From: Candidatus Woesearchaeota archaeon
GTDB taxonomy: Archaea > Nanobdellota > Nanobdellia > Woesearchaeales > JAFGPW01
Assembly: GCA_016935985.1 (NCBI GenBank)
Contig: JAFGPW010000002.1
Coordinates: 1-64,000 of the forward strand
Length of the DNA: 64,000 bases
Direction: 5' to 3'
The notes below the pieces were generated by a model. It saw only the letters and a program-made list of their open reading frames with translations. It did not search any database and was not told where the DNA came from. Shown one piece after another: positions 25,487-33,945 of the stretch (positions are counted from its first letter, which is position 1; the number at the start of each line of letters is the position of its first letter). The translations under genes and the position numbers were made by a program.

Positions 25487-26932
25487 GTGGGCGACGTCGC
25501 TCCCGAGGTACAGGTCGAGTTCGAACGCGACTTCTCGCATCCGCATCCGATCTATTTATCAGAGCAGCTTCTCGATCTCGTGGCGTGCAGGATGCGCGGC
25601 ACGCTCGGGACCTCGCTCTCGCTCCCAGACCTCGCGAGCCCTGAAGGGGATGGCACCTACCGGATCGAGGTCCCGCTGCTCGCCGACTTCTACGAGCGGC
25701 GCGCCGCCGGCAGCGACGGTGTCATCGACGACGAGCTGATCCTCGATACCGGCGACCGGCTGAATATGCCTGTCTACAAGGCGACCTTCGGCACGCACGA
25801 GTTCGGCGGAAGGACGTACCGCCAGCTGGTCTTCATGATCAACCGCGAGGCGACCGGAGACGTCCCGACCCAGAAGCTCGAGGGCGGGGCCTTCATCTAC
25901 AACCCTGCCGGATTCGATGCCCAGGACCCCGGCCATTTCGCCTACCTCACCATGAACGAGGTGCTGCGCGACGAGAAGGACAGCAGGATGGGGTCGTTCT
26001 TCTTCGAGTACATGGCATCGGGCAAGAACCTCGCGGTCCACAACGTCAGGCTCTTCCCCAACATGAACCGCTGGCGGAGCATGGACCTCATCACCCGGTT
26101 CATCCGGATGGCAGAGGTCTCCGGCTATGAGCAGATGCCGAGCTTCCAGTGGGTTGAGGACCACTGCGAGACCGCGCGGAGGACCAACGGCCTCGGCGAG
26201 CTCGCGACGAACCCTGACCTCATCGAGGACCAGTCGGAGATCATCGAGCGGATCCTCGCGCTCCCCGAGATGGCGTCGCAGCGGCGGATCATCGAGCAGG
26301 AGTTCGAGGAGATGAGCTCCCTCTTCGTCGACGCCGGGATCGCGGAGAGGATGCTCCAGAACCACAATGACGCGCTCGCCGGGCGCGCGCTCATCAAGCC
26401 CAACGGCCGTCTCGACCGCCGCGGCGACGCGATGAAGGAGCTCGACATGGAGCTCTTCAGGAAGGTCCTCATGGAGCAGTACCGGGGAGAGGCGATCAAG
26501 GGCGAGTACGGCACCCGTCCCTATCCCTTCTTCTCCAAGCTCTACTACCAGGACCCCCTCGCCTCCGAGCGCCCGAACATCTATGATGTCTTGCAGGTCT
26601 ACTCGCACGCCAAGTCCCGGATCTCCGGCAGCCCGGTCTTCAGCTTCTACCTCAATGTCCAGAACCTCGCCGAGGGGAAGGAGCGGAACCGCTGGCCGCT
26701 CTCCGCCGAGGAGATCGAGCTCCCCGGCGGCGACCGTGTCTTCGACATCATGCACGGCTATCGGGGAAGGCGCCTCGAGGTCAACCACTGGCTCGCGCGC
26801 GGGGACCGCGACACGATCGAGCGCTTCGGCGAGGACCTTAGGATGCTGCTCATCAGCAACCGGTACCGCACCGCGCCCACCGGCGGCGGGATATGGGACC
26901 TGTACCGCAAGAATCTTCCCGAGGCAGCCTGA
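25487..26932 (+). CDS. Uncharacterised 481-aa protein
   Basis: No family recognised. A soluble, acidic protein without signal or membrane segments. It begins VGDVAPEVQVEFERDF (GTG start; no ATG is in frame between the box A TTTTTAAATAG at about 25389-25399 and this point). Central helical charged stretches (LIEDQSEIIERILALPEMAS, RRIIEQEFEEMSSLF) and Trp/Tyr-rich blocks (SFFFEYMASGKNLAVHNVR). High codon bias like its neighbours, so it is a real gene. It stands alone between a membrane protein and mgtC. Confidence 0.75.
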   Translation: MGDVAPEVQVEFERDFSHPHPIYLSEQLLDLVACRMRGTLGTSLSLPDLASPEGDGTYRIEVPLLADFYERRAAGSDGVIDDELILDTGDRLNMPVYKATFGTHEFGGRTYRQLVFMINREATGDVPTQKLEGGAFIYNPAGFDAQDPGHFAYLTMNEVLRDEKDSRMGSFFFEYMASGKNLAVHNVRLFPNMNRWRSMDLITRFIRMAEVSGYEQMPSFQWVEDHCETARRTNGLGELATNPDLIEDQSEIIERILALPEMASQRRIIEQEFEEMSSLFVDAGIAERMLQNHNDALAGRALIKPNGRLDRRGDAMKELDMELFRKVLMEQYRGEAIKGEYGTRPYPFFSKLYYQDPLASERPNIYDVLQVYSHAKSRISGSPVFSFYLNVQNLAEGKERNRWPLSAEEIELPGGDRVFDIMHGYRGRRLEVNHWLARGDRDTIERFGEDLRMLLISNRYRTAPTGGGIWDLYRKNLPEAA

Positions 26933-27002
26933 GCTCCTCGCCGATTCTGTACCGCGCTGGTCGTTACAAATCTTTATAAGTGTCGGGCGCCCCATCCCGC
27001 GT

Positions 27003-27488
27003 ATGATCGACGACGGTGCCATGATCCTGAGGATCTTCCTCGCGGTCGTCTTCGGCGCGCTGCTCGGCTACACGCGCGAGCACCTGCACCGGCCTGCCGG
27101 CCTGCGGACGCACATGCTCGTCTCGCTCGGCTCCTGCATCATCACGATCTTCTCCATGGACGTGGGGATCGAGTTCGGCAACAGGATCATCTCAGGGATC
27201 GTCACTGGCATCGGCTTCCTCGGCGCAGGGACGATATTCCGCCTCGACAACGAGGTGCATGGCCTCACGACCGCAGCGAGCCTCTGGACGATGGCCGCGA
27301 TCGGCATGGTGGTCGGGGCCGGCGAGTACCTGATGAGCTTTGTCGCTGTCATCATCACCTTCATCATCCTCGAGCTCAACGCGTTCTCCGACATCATCCA
27401 CCATAGGCACTTCGACTCCAAGGAGAGGCTTCCCGGCGAGAAGCATGAGGGGAGGAAGAAGGGGAGACATTTCGAAGAAGAGGGCTAA
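27003..27488 (+). CDS. MgtC/SapB-family membrane protein
   Basis: 161 aa. Four membrane helices with the family motifs LRIFLAVVFGALLGYTRE, AGLRTHMLVSLGSCI, ISGIVTGIGFLGAGTIFR and GLTTAASLWTMAAIGMVVG. MgtC proteins influence magnesium homeostasis, ATP synthase activity or virulence in bacteria; the archaeal role is unclear. Leaderless by the box A CTTTATAAG at about 26974-26982. The basic/acidic tail (residues 138-161) is not part of the fold. Confidence 0.9.
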   Translation: MIDDGAMILRIFLAVVFGALLGYTREHLHRPAGLRTHMLVSLGSCIITIFSMDVGIEFGNRIISGIVTGIGFLGAGTIFRLDNEVHGLTTAASLWTMAAIGMVVGAGEYLMSFVAVIITFIILELNAFSDIIHHRHFDSKERLPGEKHEGRKKGRHFEEEG

Positions 27489-27527
27489 CGGGAAGAGAAG
27501 TCTCGGGGAAAGGGAAAATAAGAATGG

Positions 27528-27572
27528 GGTCGGGCTCATCCGACCTGGGTGTTGCCGTTCGTCAGCCCGACC
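27528..27572. terminator. Hairpin between convergent genes
   Basis: GGTCGGGCT (27528-27536) pairs perfectly with AGCCCGACC (27564-27572) around a 27-nt loop, between the mgtC stop and the convergent secreted-protein stop. Position suggests a bidirectional transcription end or barrier. Confidence 0.4.
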
Positions 27573-28024
27573 TAGGACCCTGCCGGCTCGAGCACGACAT
27601 CAGCCGCGTTCGCGTAGTAGTTGACCGCGCTGATAATGTCAGGAGCGGCGTTCTTGCCCTGGCCGCTGTCGATCACGCTGAAGAGGAACTCGTTCCCGAC
27701 CAGGTCGGGATTGTCGGCTCTCGTGACGCGGCCGCCTATCCACGCTCCATTGCCGTCGACATGCAGGTTCGTGATGTCGCCGTTGATGGTCGTCACCAGT
27801 CCCGAATCGCGGTGCTGGGCCTGGAACTCGTCCTTGACGTTGCCGTCGGCGTCTGCCTGCGCGGTGAAGCCGTAGGTCACGCGGCCGTTCGGCCAGTCTG
27901 CGGTCCCGCCGCCGGTCGCCGTGTACATGGGAGCCGCAGCGACGGCGAGCCCGCCGACGACCACCCGGCCCATCGCCATCATCATCAGCATCCCGGACTT
28001 CTTCTTCGCTTTCATCCTCTTCAT
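27572..28024 (-). CDS. Small secreted beta-rich protein
   Basis: 150 aa from ATG 28024 (MKRMKAKKKSGM), chosen because GAGGTG lies 6 nt upstream. A Lys-rich N-terminus and hydrophobic segment (GMLMMMAMGRVVVGGLAVAAA) form a signal peptide. The body has VTYGFTAQADADGNVKDEFQ, TTINGDITNLHVDGNGAWIG and VGNEFLFSVIDSGQGKN, repeating beta-strands that I have seen in hypothetical secreted proteins of bacteria but cannot name. No ligand residues stand out. Confidence 0.65.
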   Translation of the reverse strand: MKRMKAKKKSGMLMMMAMGRVVVGGLAVAAAPMYTATGGGTADWPNGRVTYGFTAQADADGNVKDEFQAQHRDSGLVTTINGDITNLHVDGNGAWIGGRVTRADNPDLVGNEFLFSVIDSGQGKNAAPDIISAVNYYANAADVVLEPAGS

Positions 28025-28189
28025 GTCCATCACCTCATCGGTTATTCGATGAGGGACGTCCGGCAGGGGATACAGTAGTCCCTTGAGAAGACGACTTCGC
28101 GACCGCGCATATCGAACCGCGCTCGAGTACTGAGTTCATTAACGGCCTTCACGCAAACTATTTATAGGACCCCCGGCTCCGCGGGACGC

Positions 28190-28903
28190 ATGGCATCGGC
28201 GCGCGACAGCATCAGGAAGTGGGCCTTCATCTCCGGCTTCGTGCTGCTCGTCCTCATCACCCAGCGGATCGACCTCGCGGCGGTCGTCGGCGCCGAGGGC
28301 CAGCATTTCACGCTCTTCCAGATGGTGGGCCCGCTCGCCGGCGCTTTCCTCGGGCCCTTCCTCGGCATAGCGACCGTCCTCGGCGCCGAGATCCTCGACC
28401 TCGGCATCTTCGGGACGTCGTTCGATCTCATCACCATCCTGCGCCTCACGCCGATGCTTTTTGCCGCCTACTACTTCGGCACACGCAGGCGGAATTCGGG
28501 GACCGTCGTTCCCGCCGTCGCGATGGCGCTCTTCTGGCTGCATCCGACCGGCCAGCAGGCGTGGCCGTACGCGCTCTACTGGGTCATCCCGATCGGCATC
28601 TCCTTCGCCGGCAAGAAGCAGAATATGTTCCTGCGGAGCCTCGGCGCCACCTTCACCGCGCACGCCGTCGGGTCGGTCCTCTTCCTCTATGCCGTCCCGA
28701 TGGATGCCGGGATGTGGCTCGCGCTCATACCCCAGGTCGCGCTCGAGCGGCTGCTCTTCGCGTCCGGGATCGCGCTCTCGTACCTCGCGGCGCACGCGCT
28801 CCTCGACCGCGTGGCAGACCTCTTCGGCTGGCGGGGCTTCCTCCGGTTCGACCGGCGGGCCTTCCTGCCGCAGCCGTCGTACTCCCGCGCCGGGAAGCGC
28901 TGA
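28190..28903 (+). CDS. Polytopic membrane protein, ECF-transporter S-component-like
   Basis: 237 aa, six to seven hydrophobic segments (FISGFVLLVLITQ, LFQMVGPLAGAFLGPFLGIA, MLFAAYYFGTRR). The early GPLAGAFLGPFLGI motif and overall size resemble substrate-binding S components of ECF vitamin transporters, but no ATPase or EcfT gene is adjacent. This is a fold-level guess only. Leaderless promoter: box A CTATTTATAG at about 28157-28167. Its 3' end overlaps the convergent folC frame by about 180 nt. Confidence 0.7.
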   Translation: MASARDSIRKWAFISGFVLLVLITQRIDLAAVVGAEGQHFTLFQMVGPLAGAFLGPFLGIATVLGAEILDLGIFGTSFDLITILRLTPMLFAAYYFGTRRRNSGTVVPAVAMALFWLHPTGQQAWPYALYWVIPIGISFAGKKQNMFLRSLGATFTAHAVGSVLFLYAVPMDAGMWLALIPQVALERLLFASGIALSYLAAHALLDRVADLFGWRGFLRFDRRAFLPQPSYSRAGKR

Positions 28904-30191
28904 CGATCTCATCGTATATCGCTCCGATCAGGTAGAGCGAGCCGGTGACGACGACGTCCCCGCCCTTCCCGAGCACCGTCATGAGCGCCTGCCGCGGCTC
29001 GGGCACCACCGCCGCAGCGATGCCGAGCGAGGCGCACTCCTCCTTCACCGCAGCGGTTCTTTTCGAGAGGTGCACGAGGTCCTGGTCGTCTGAGAAGAAG
29101 CTCGTTATCGTGACGCTCCGCGCGAGCGGGACGATCGAGCGGAGCATGCCGAGCGAGTCCTTGTCGCGCTTGAATGCCACGAGGAAGTCGAAGCGTCTGT
29201 CCGGATAGACCAGCGCCAGGCTCTCGCAGAACCGCTCCATCTTCTGCACGTTGTGCGCTCCGTCGACGATCACCGTCTTCCCGCCGGCCTCGAAGCGCTC
29301 GAACCTGCCGGGGAAGCGCGCCGTGCCGAGCGCCTCGGCGACCCGTCCCCCATCCACGGCGAATCCGTCCCGCCGCCCGAGCGTCTCGAGCGCGGCGAGC
29401 GCGAGGCAGGCGTTCTCCGCCTGGTGGAGGCCGAGGAGCGAGGTGCTGTGCCGCGTCCCGCTCCAGCCGAACGACGTCGTCTCCTCGCTGAGCACGACGT
29501 CCTTAGGAGGGGCGATGAACGTGAGCTTCGCATGCTTTTCCGCTGCGCGGGCCTCTATCGCGTGACGCGCGTCGTCGTGCTGCGGCACCGAGAGGACCGT
29601 GTTCTGCTCCTGGACAATCGCCGCCTTGTTCGGCGCGATCTTCGCGATGGTGTGCCCGAGGAAGCGCTCGTGGTCGATTCCAATCCTCGTCAGCAGGACG
29701 AGCTTGTCCCTGTTCTTCACCGTGTTCGTCGCGTCGTAGAGCCCGCCCATGCCTGTCTCCATGATGCAGTAGCCGACCTCCGACCCGGCGAAGGCGCAAA
29801 AGGCGAGCGCGATGATGAGCTCGAAGTAGGTTGGCCGCGCGTCGCCTGCGGCGTCGAGCACGGCGGCGAGCGAGCTAACGAACCTCTTGTCATCCACCGG
29901 CAAGCCGCCTATCTGGACGCGCTCGCGCAGGTCGTGTATGTGCGGCGAGAGCGAGAGCCCGACCCGGAAGCCGTGCGCGTGCAGGAGCGAGGCGAGCAGC
30001 ACCGCGGTCGAGCCCTTGCCGCTCGTCCCCGCGATGTGGATGACCTTCAGCTTCTCCTGCGGGTCGCCGAGCCGCGCGAGCAACGCCTTCATGCGCTCGA
30101 GCGCCTCGTCCCAGCGGAATGCCCTCCCGTCGAGCTTCGGGATGCGCGAGCGGAGGAACGCCTCTGCTTCGGCGAAGCTGGTGAGCGCCAT
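28725..30191 (-). CDS. folC: Folylpolyglutamate/dihydrofolate synthase (Mur ligase family) with C-terminal overrun
   Basis: 488 aa. Mur-ligase ATP loop HIAGTSGKGSTAVLL, metal/substrate region YCIMETGMGGLYDATN, GIDHERFLGHTIAKIA, HQAENACLALAA and VDGAHNVQKMERF, ending at the expected GSLYLIGAIYDEI. Adds glutamates to folate-like cofactors (or makes dihydrofolate). The last roughly 65 residues (SRRGSTTAAAGRPAG onward) are basic, low-complexity, and read antisense to the neighbouring membrane-protein gene, so the natural stop seems lost. Box A on minus at about 30213-30222 makes it leaderless. Confidence 0.9.
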   Translation of the reverse strand: MALTSFAEAEAFLRSRIPKLDGRAFRWDEALERMKALLARLGDPQEKLKVIHIAGTSGKGSTAVLLASLLHAHGFRVGLSLSPHIHDLRERVQIGGLPVDDKRFVSSLAAVLDAAGDARPTYFELIIALAFCAFAGSEVGYCIMETGMGGLYDATNTVKNRDKLVLLTRIGIDHERFLGHTIAKIAPNKAAIVQEQNTVLSVPQHDDARHAIEARAAEKHAKLTFIAPPKDVVLSEETTSFGWSGTRHSTSLLGLHQAENACLALAALETLGRRDGFAVDGGRVAEALGTARFPGRFERFEAGGKTVIVDGAHNVQKMERFCESLALVYPDRRFDFLVAFKRDKDSLGMLRSIVPLARSVTITSFFSDDQDLVHLSKRTAAVKEECASLGIAAAVVPEPRQALMTVLGKGGDVVVTGSLYLIGAIYDEIVSASRRGSTTAAAGRPAGRTGGSPASRRGLPRGRGARAPRGTRARSRTRRAAARARPGV

Positions 30192-30204
30192 GCGCTATGG
30201 TGAG

Positions 30205-30245
30205 GGGGCGTGCGAATAAATAGGTATCGGTAGGTTTATTAACCG
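30205..30245. promoter_or_regulatory. Divergent promoters of folC and NUDIX hydrolase 1
   Basis: Minus-strand CTATTTATTCG at about 30213-30223 and plus-strand GGTTTATTAACC at about 30232-30243, each about 20-27 nt from its ATG. Confidence 0.55.
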
Positions 30246-30258
30246 CCCCGGGCCTGCG

Positions 30259-30780
30259 ATGCCCATGCCCGAGATGATCATCGAGGTTGACGAGGACGAC
30301 AACATCATCGGCTACCGGCCGAAGCCGGACTTCCCGAGGTCACGATACATTCACCGCGGCTCGCACCTCTTCCTCTTCAACCGCAAGGGGGAATTCCTCC
30401 TGGCGCTCCGCGGGAAGCGCAAGAAGGTCTATCCCGACACTTGGGAGAACGCGGCGTCGGGGACGGTCCCGAAGGGCGAGACCTACGAGGAGACGATGGT
30501 GCGGGAGGCGTACGAAGAGCTCGGGATCTCGGTCACCGGAGTGCGCTTCCTCTTCAGGATGTTCTGTTCCGACGAGATCGACAAGGCATGGCACGAGTAC
30601 TTCGCCGCGAGGCACGAGGGGCCGTTCATCCTCGAAGAGGATGGCGTGCAGGAGGTGAGATGGGTGACGCTCAGCCGGCTCAGGGAGGACATGACCAAGA
30701 ACCCTGCGGTCTACACCCCTCCTTTCATCGACTCGATGCTCGCCTACTTCGAGCGGTTCGGGACCGCGCCGCCGTTCTGA
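30259..30780 (+). CDS. NUDIX hydrolase 1
   Basis: 173 aa. Complete NUDIX box G-x5-E-x7-REUxEExGU as GTVPKGETYEETMVREAYEE followed by LGI (residues about 73-95). The N-terminus (IIEVDEDDNIIGYRPK, RGSHLFLFNRKGEFLLALR) resembles the YfcD/isopentenyl-diphosphate-isomerase-like subgroup, but the catalytic Cys of an isomerase is not evident, so a diphosphohydrolase is the safer call. Convergent overlap of 37 nt with NUDIX hydrolase 2. Confidence 0.9.
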   Translation: MPMPEMIIEVDEDDNIIGYRPKPDFPRSRYIHRGSHLFLFNRKGEFLLALRGKRKKVYPDTWENAASGTVPKGETYEETMVREAYEELGISVTGVRFLFRMFCSDEIDKAWHEYFAARHEGPFILEEDGVQEVRWVTLSRLREDMTKNPAVYTPPFIDSMLAYFERFGTAPPF

Positions 30781-31184
30781 CCGGGAGCGAAATGCCGCAG
30801 GTAGATGTCCACCTCTGGGTGGAAGAAGGGGCTCAGCTTCTCCTTGCTGCGGCCGACCGGCACCCAGGCGTGCTCGGTGTGCTCGTCGGAGAGCTTCACG
30901 GTCCCGCCGAGGGGGCGCGCCCAGAAGAGGAGCATCGTGATCGTCTGGCCGTCCTCCCTGACGAAGTGCTGGACGTTCAGGATATCCTTCACCGCTATCC
31001 GCAGGCCGGTCTCTTCCTCGGCCTCCCGCACCAGCCCTGCGCGGGGGTCCTCGCCCGGCTCGAGCCGGCCGCCCGGCAGCTCCCAGATCCCCGGCTTCTG
31101 GACGTCGTGGGGGCTGCGCCTGACGAGCAGCACCCGCTCATTGGGGTCCACGATGAATGCCTTGACCGCGATCCTCGCCAGCAT
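30744..31184 (-). CDS. NUDIX hydrolase 2 (MutT-like)
   Basis: 146 aa. NUDIX box GGRLEPGEDPRAGLVREAEE plus ETGL (residues about 38-60), preceded by AFIVDPNERVLLVRRSP and WELPGG. Small MutT-type size suits a nucleotide-pool or house-cleaning pyrophosphatase. Box A TATTATATAAATA on the minus strand (about 31207-31218) is about 25 nt before the ATG. The two adjacent NUDIX genes differ outside the box and are not recent duplicates. Confidence 0.9.
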   Translation of the reverse strand: MLARIAVKAFIVDPNERVLLVRRSPHDVQKPGIWELPGGRLEPGEDPRAGLVREAEEETGLRIAVKDILNVQHFVREDGQTITMLLFWARPLGGTVKLSDEHTEHAWVPVGRSKEKLSPFFHPEVDIYLRHFAPGQNGGAVPNRSK

Positions 31185-31296
31185 GGGGATTAAGGGGCGT
31201 TACGGCATATTTATATAATATCTGTCGGTAGGGGGCAAAAAAGCAGTAACCTTTATAAATAAAACACTACTCCTTAGTGATAAATTAGGTGTTTCC
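31185..31296. promoter_or_regulatory. Divergent promoter region (NUDIX 2 / surface operon)
   Basis: Minus-strand box A at about 31207-31218 for the NUDIX gene. Plus-strand CTTTATAAATA at about 31251-31261 for the surface operon, with AGGTG 6 nt before its ATG at 31297. Confidence 0.55.
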
Positions 31297-33945
31297 ATGG
31301 GGAGCCCGGACATGACAGGAACGATGAGGACTATCCTCCTGCTCCTGCTCTGCACGCTCGCCCTCTCGCTCGGCGCGTCGGCCCAGTCCATCACCATGAC
31401 ACCAGCGTCCCAATCGGTCGGCATCGGCGAGCAGGCGACCTTCCTCATCGACGTATCGGATGTCGTCTCGCTCCATTCCTGGGAGATACGGGTCAACTTC
31501 GACTCCTCTTCCCTCTCGTTCGTGAGCCTTGACGAGGGGACGTTCCTCAACGAGGACGGCGGCTTCATGACGACCTGCCTGGGCCCGGCGAACATGACGG
31601 TCCCCGGAGCGCAGACGCACCAGTTCATGTACAGCTGCCTGCGCGAGCCCGTCCCGCCGTTCTCCGGCGTCAACGGCAGCGGCACGCTCGCGGTCCTCAC
31701 CTTGGAAGGCGACAATCCGGGCACCTCGGCGGTCACGCTCAGCGGCACCACGCTCTCCGACAGCCTCATCCAGCAAATCACTCACACCACCTCAGACGCG
31801 GCAATCACCGTGAACGCCGCGCCTGACCTGACGCCGCCGGTGATGGCCCTGGTGGCGCCGGCGAACGAGAGCACGCTTCCATGGGACACGGCGCAGGTCA
31901 CCCTGCAGATATCGACAGACGAGAACGCCCGGTGCCAGTACGGCAGCAGCGACTTCTCCTACGGCGACGGCACGGACTTCTCAATCACCGGAACGACAGC
32001 GCATTCGCAGCTCGTCTCCGGCCTTACCGCCGGCAGCTCCTATACCTATTATTACCGGTGCAACGACTCTGCGGGCAACGCGAACACCGCATCGCTCCAT
32101 CATTCGTTCTCGACCGGTCCTGCCCCTGCCTACACGCTCACGATCCAGACGGTCGGCAGCGGGTCGGTCTCCGCGAACCGGTCGCTTGCCGGCATCCCGA
32201 CCGGAACCCATGTCGAGCTCTCGGCAGTGCCCGGCGCCGGCTGGATCTTCATGAACTGGACCGGCGACGCGACCGGGACCGCGACGCCGGTGACGCTCGT
32301 CGTCGATTCGGGGAAGACCGTCACCGCGACCTTCGCCGACATCACGCCTCCAGGCGTTGTCTCCAATCTCTCGTCGACAGGCGCCGGCTACACCTGGATC
32401 GGATGGCAGTGGACGAACCCGGCAGACGCGGACTTCGCCTATGCCGAGGTCTGGATCGACGGCGCGAGCGCCGTGAACACCACTGAAGAGAGTCACCTCG
32501 AGAACGGCCTTCCCCTCAACTCCGCGCACACGATCGCGCTCTACGCCGTCGACACGCAGGGCAACCGCAATCCCGCTGCGGTCCAGTCGACCGACAGCAC
32601 GCTCGCCTACGCGCTCGCGACGGCCATCACCGCGCCGATCGACGGGCAGAGCTATGCCTATTCCTACGCCGTCCCGCTCGCGCTCACCGCCGAGAACGCA
32701 TCCAACTGCTCGTGGCGGATCGACGGCGGCAGCTGGACCGGCTTCTCCCAGGCCGATGCGCTCGCGTTCTCGTCGACCCTGCCGGTACTCACGAACGGCC
32801 CGCACACCATCGAAGCGTCCTGCACCGATTCCTACGGCTATCCCGACGCGCAGAGCGCGACGTTCGGCGTGAACGACACCTCGGCTCCGGCGGTCTCCGT
32901 CTCGGTCGCCAACACGCAGGTCTATCTCATGTTCACCTATACCGGCGACGAGCCCTTCAACGCATCGTTCGCGTTGGGGCCCGCAGGGAACTTCACGGCC
33001 TTTACGGAGAACGCGTCGTTCCTGCTCACCCAGTCCTATGCGAACGACACGCTCGCCCCGAGCACGCTCTACTCATACCGGCTCGACTATTGCGACAGCA
33101 ACGGCAACTGCGGCACGATCGAGGGCAACGCCTCGACAGCGTCGCCTCCGCCTGACGATGACGACGATGACGGCGGCTCGAGCGGGGGCTCGAGCAGGCG
33201 GCGCTCGAGCTCCGGGATATCCATCGACACGAGCGGCGAGGAGTCCAAGAGCCATTGGTACACCGGCGTCGAGGCGGGCGACAGGATCGTCTGGGACGTC
33301 GCCGACGAGGACATCCCGGTGATCACCGTCTCGCTCACCGCACAGGAGCCGGCGGAGACCGCGGCGCTCTCGATCAACACCTACACCCGGAAGCCGTCAG
33401 GCGTCCCCGCCTACACCGCGACCCGGCCGTTCGTCTGGTTCACGCTCGGCGGCGAGGGGTTCAGCGACGTCTCCGGCCTCGCCATAACCTTCATCGTCGA
33501 CGGCTCGTGGTTCGCAGGCGCGGGGACCGACCCCGCCGAGGTCATGCTGCTCGCGCTCGACGGCGACGCGTGGAGCGAGGTCGATATCACGCGCCGGGGA
33601 GTCCTCGACGGCGACCCGCGCTTCGACGCCGGTCTCGACGGATTCGGCAGATTCATCATCACCGCGCCCGATGCCGGAGAGGAGGCGGAGGAAGGAATCG
33701 TCCCCATCTCAACCGTTCCTGCGGCGAAGCCTGCCGCAACGCCCGTCGCCGGCACACAGGACATGCTCCTCGACGGCGAGGATACAGCATCGGGAGAGGG
33801 CTTCGGAATTTCCGGCGCGACGGTGACCGAAGACAGCTCGGGCTGGGACCCGACGACGATCACGCTCGTGGGAGCGCTCTTCATCATCCTGGTCGCGGCT
33901 GTCGTCGGCGCGCGCTATATGACGCGCAAAGGGGGCGAGGGATGA
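31297..33945 (+). CDS. Large surface protein: cohesin-type, FN3-like, InlB/bacterial-repeat and PGF-pre-PGF-like domains, C-terminal membrane anchor
   Basis: 882 aa. Signal peptide (residues 8-28), then a cohesin-type domain (about 30-175: SITMTPASQSVGIGEQATFL, LHSWEIRVNFDSSSLSF), FN3-like domains with the YYYRCNDSAGNANTASLHHS signature, an internalin/Bacterial-repeat module (LTIQTVGSGSVSANRS ... GWIFMNWTGD), an FN3-like domain, an Asp/Ser-rich linker (DDDDDDGGSSGGSSRRRSSS), and an archaeal PGF-pre-PGF-like domain (about 640-790: WYTGVEAGDRIVWDV, FIVDGSWFAGAG). It ends in a membrane helix (LVGALFIILVAAVVGARYM) and basic tail. First gene of a three-gene operon; stop overlaps the next ATG. Probable cell-surface scaffold. 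Confidence 0.85.
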   Translation: MGSPDMTGTMRTILLLLLCTLALSLGASAQSITMTPASQSVGIGEQATFLIDVSDVVSLHSWEIRVNFDSSSLSFVSLDEGTFLNEDGGFMTTCLGPANMTVPGAQTHQFMYSCLREPVPPFSGVNGSGTLAVLTLEGDNPGTSAVTLSGTTLSDSLIQQITHTTSDAAITVNAAPDLTPPVMALVAPANESTLPWDTAQVTLQISTDENARCQYGSSDFSYGDGTDFSITGTTAHSQLVSGLTAGSSYTYYYRCNDSAGNANTASLHHSFSTGPAPAYTLTIQTVGSGSVSANRSLAGIPTGTHVELSAVPGAGWIFMNWTGDATGTATPVTLVVDSGKTVTATFADITPPGVVSNLSSTGAGYTWIGWQWTNPADADFAYAEVWIDGASAVNTTEESHLENGLPLNSAHTIALYAVDTQGNRNPAAVQSTDSTLAYALATAITAPIDGQSYAYSYAVPLALTAENASNCSWRIDGGSWTGFSQADALAFSSTLPVLTNGPHTIEASCTDSYGYPDAQSATFGVNDTSAPAVSVSVANTQVYLMFTYTGDEPFNASFALGPAGNFTAFTENASFLLTQSYANDTLAPSTLYSYRLDYCDSNGNCGTIEGNASTASPPPDDDDDDGGSSGGSSRRRSSSGISIDTSGEESKSHWYTGVEAGDRIVWDVADEDIPVITVSLTAQEPAETAALSINTYTRKPSGVPAYTATRPFVWFTLGGEGFSDVSGLAITFIVDGSWFAGAGTDPAEVMLLALDGDAWSEVDITRRGVLDGDPRFDAGLDGFGRFIITAPDAGEEAEEGIVPISTVPAAKPAATPVAGTQDMLLDGEDTASGEGFGISGATVTEDSSGWDPTTITLVGALFIILVAAVVGARYMTRKGGEG

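Noticed and set aside
33255-33941. In-frame extension upstream of the dockerin-like paralogue A
   Set aside because: Overlaps the cohesin-type gene in another frame and is Arg-rich; the ATGA overlap at 33942 is a natural start.
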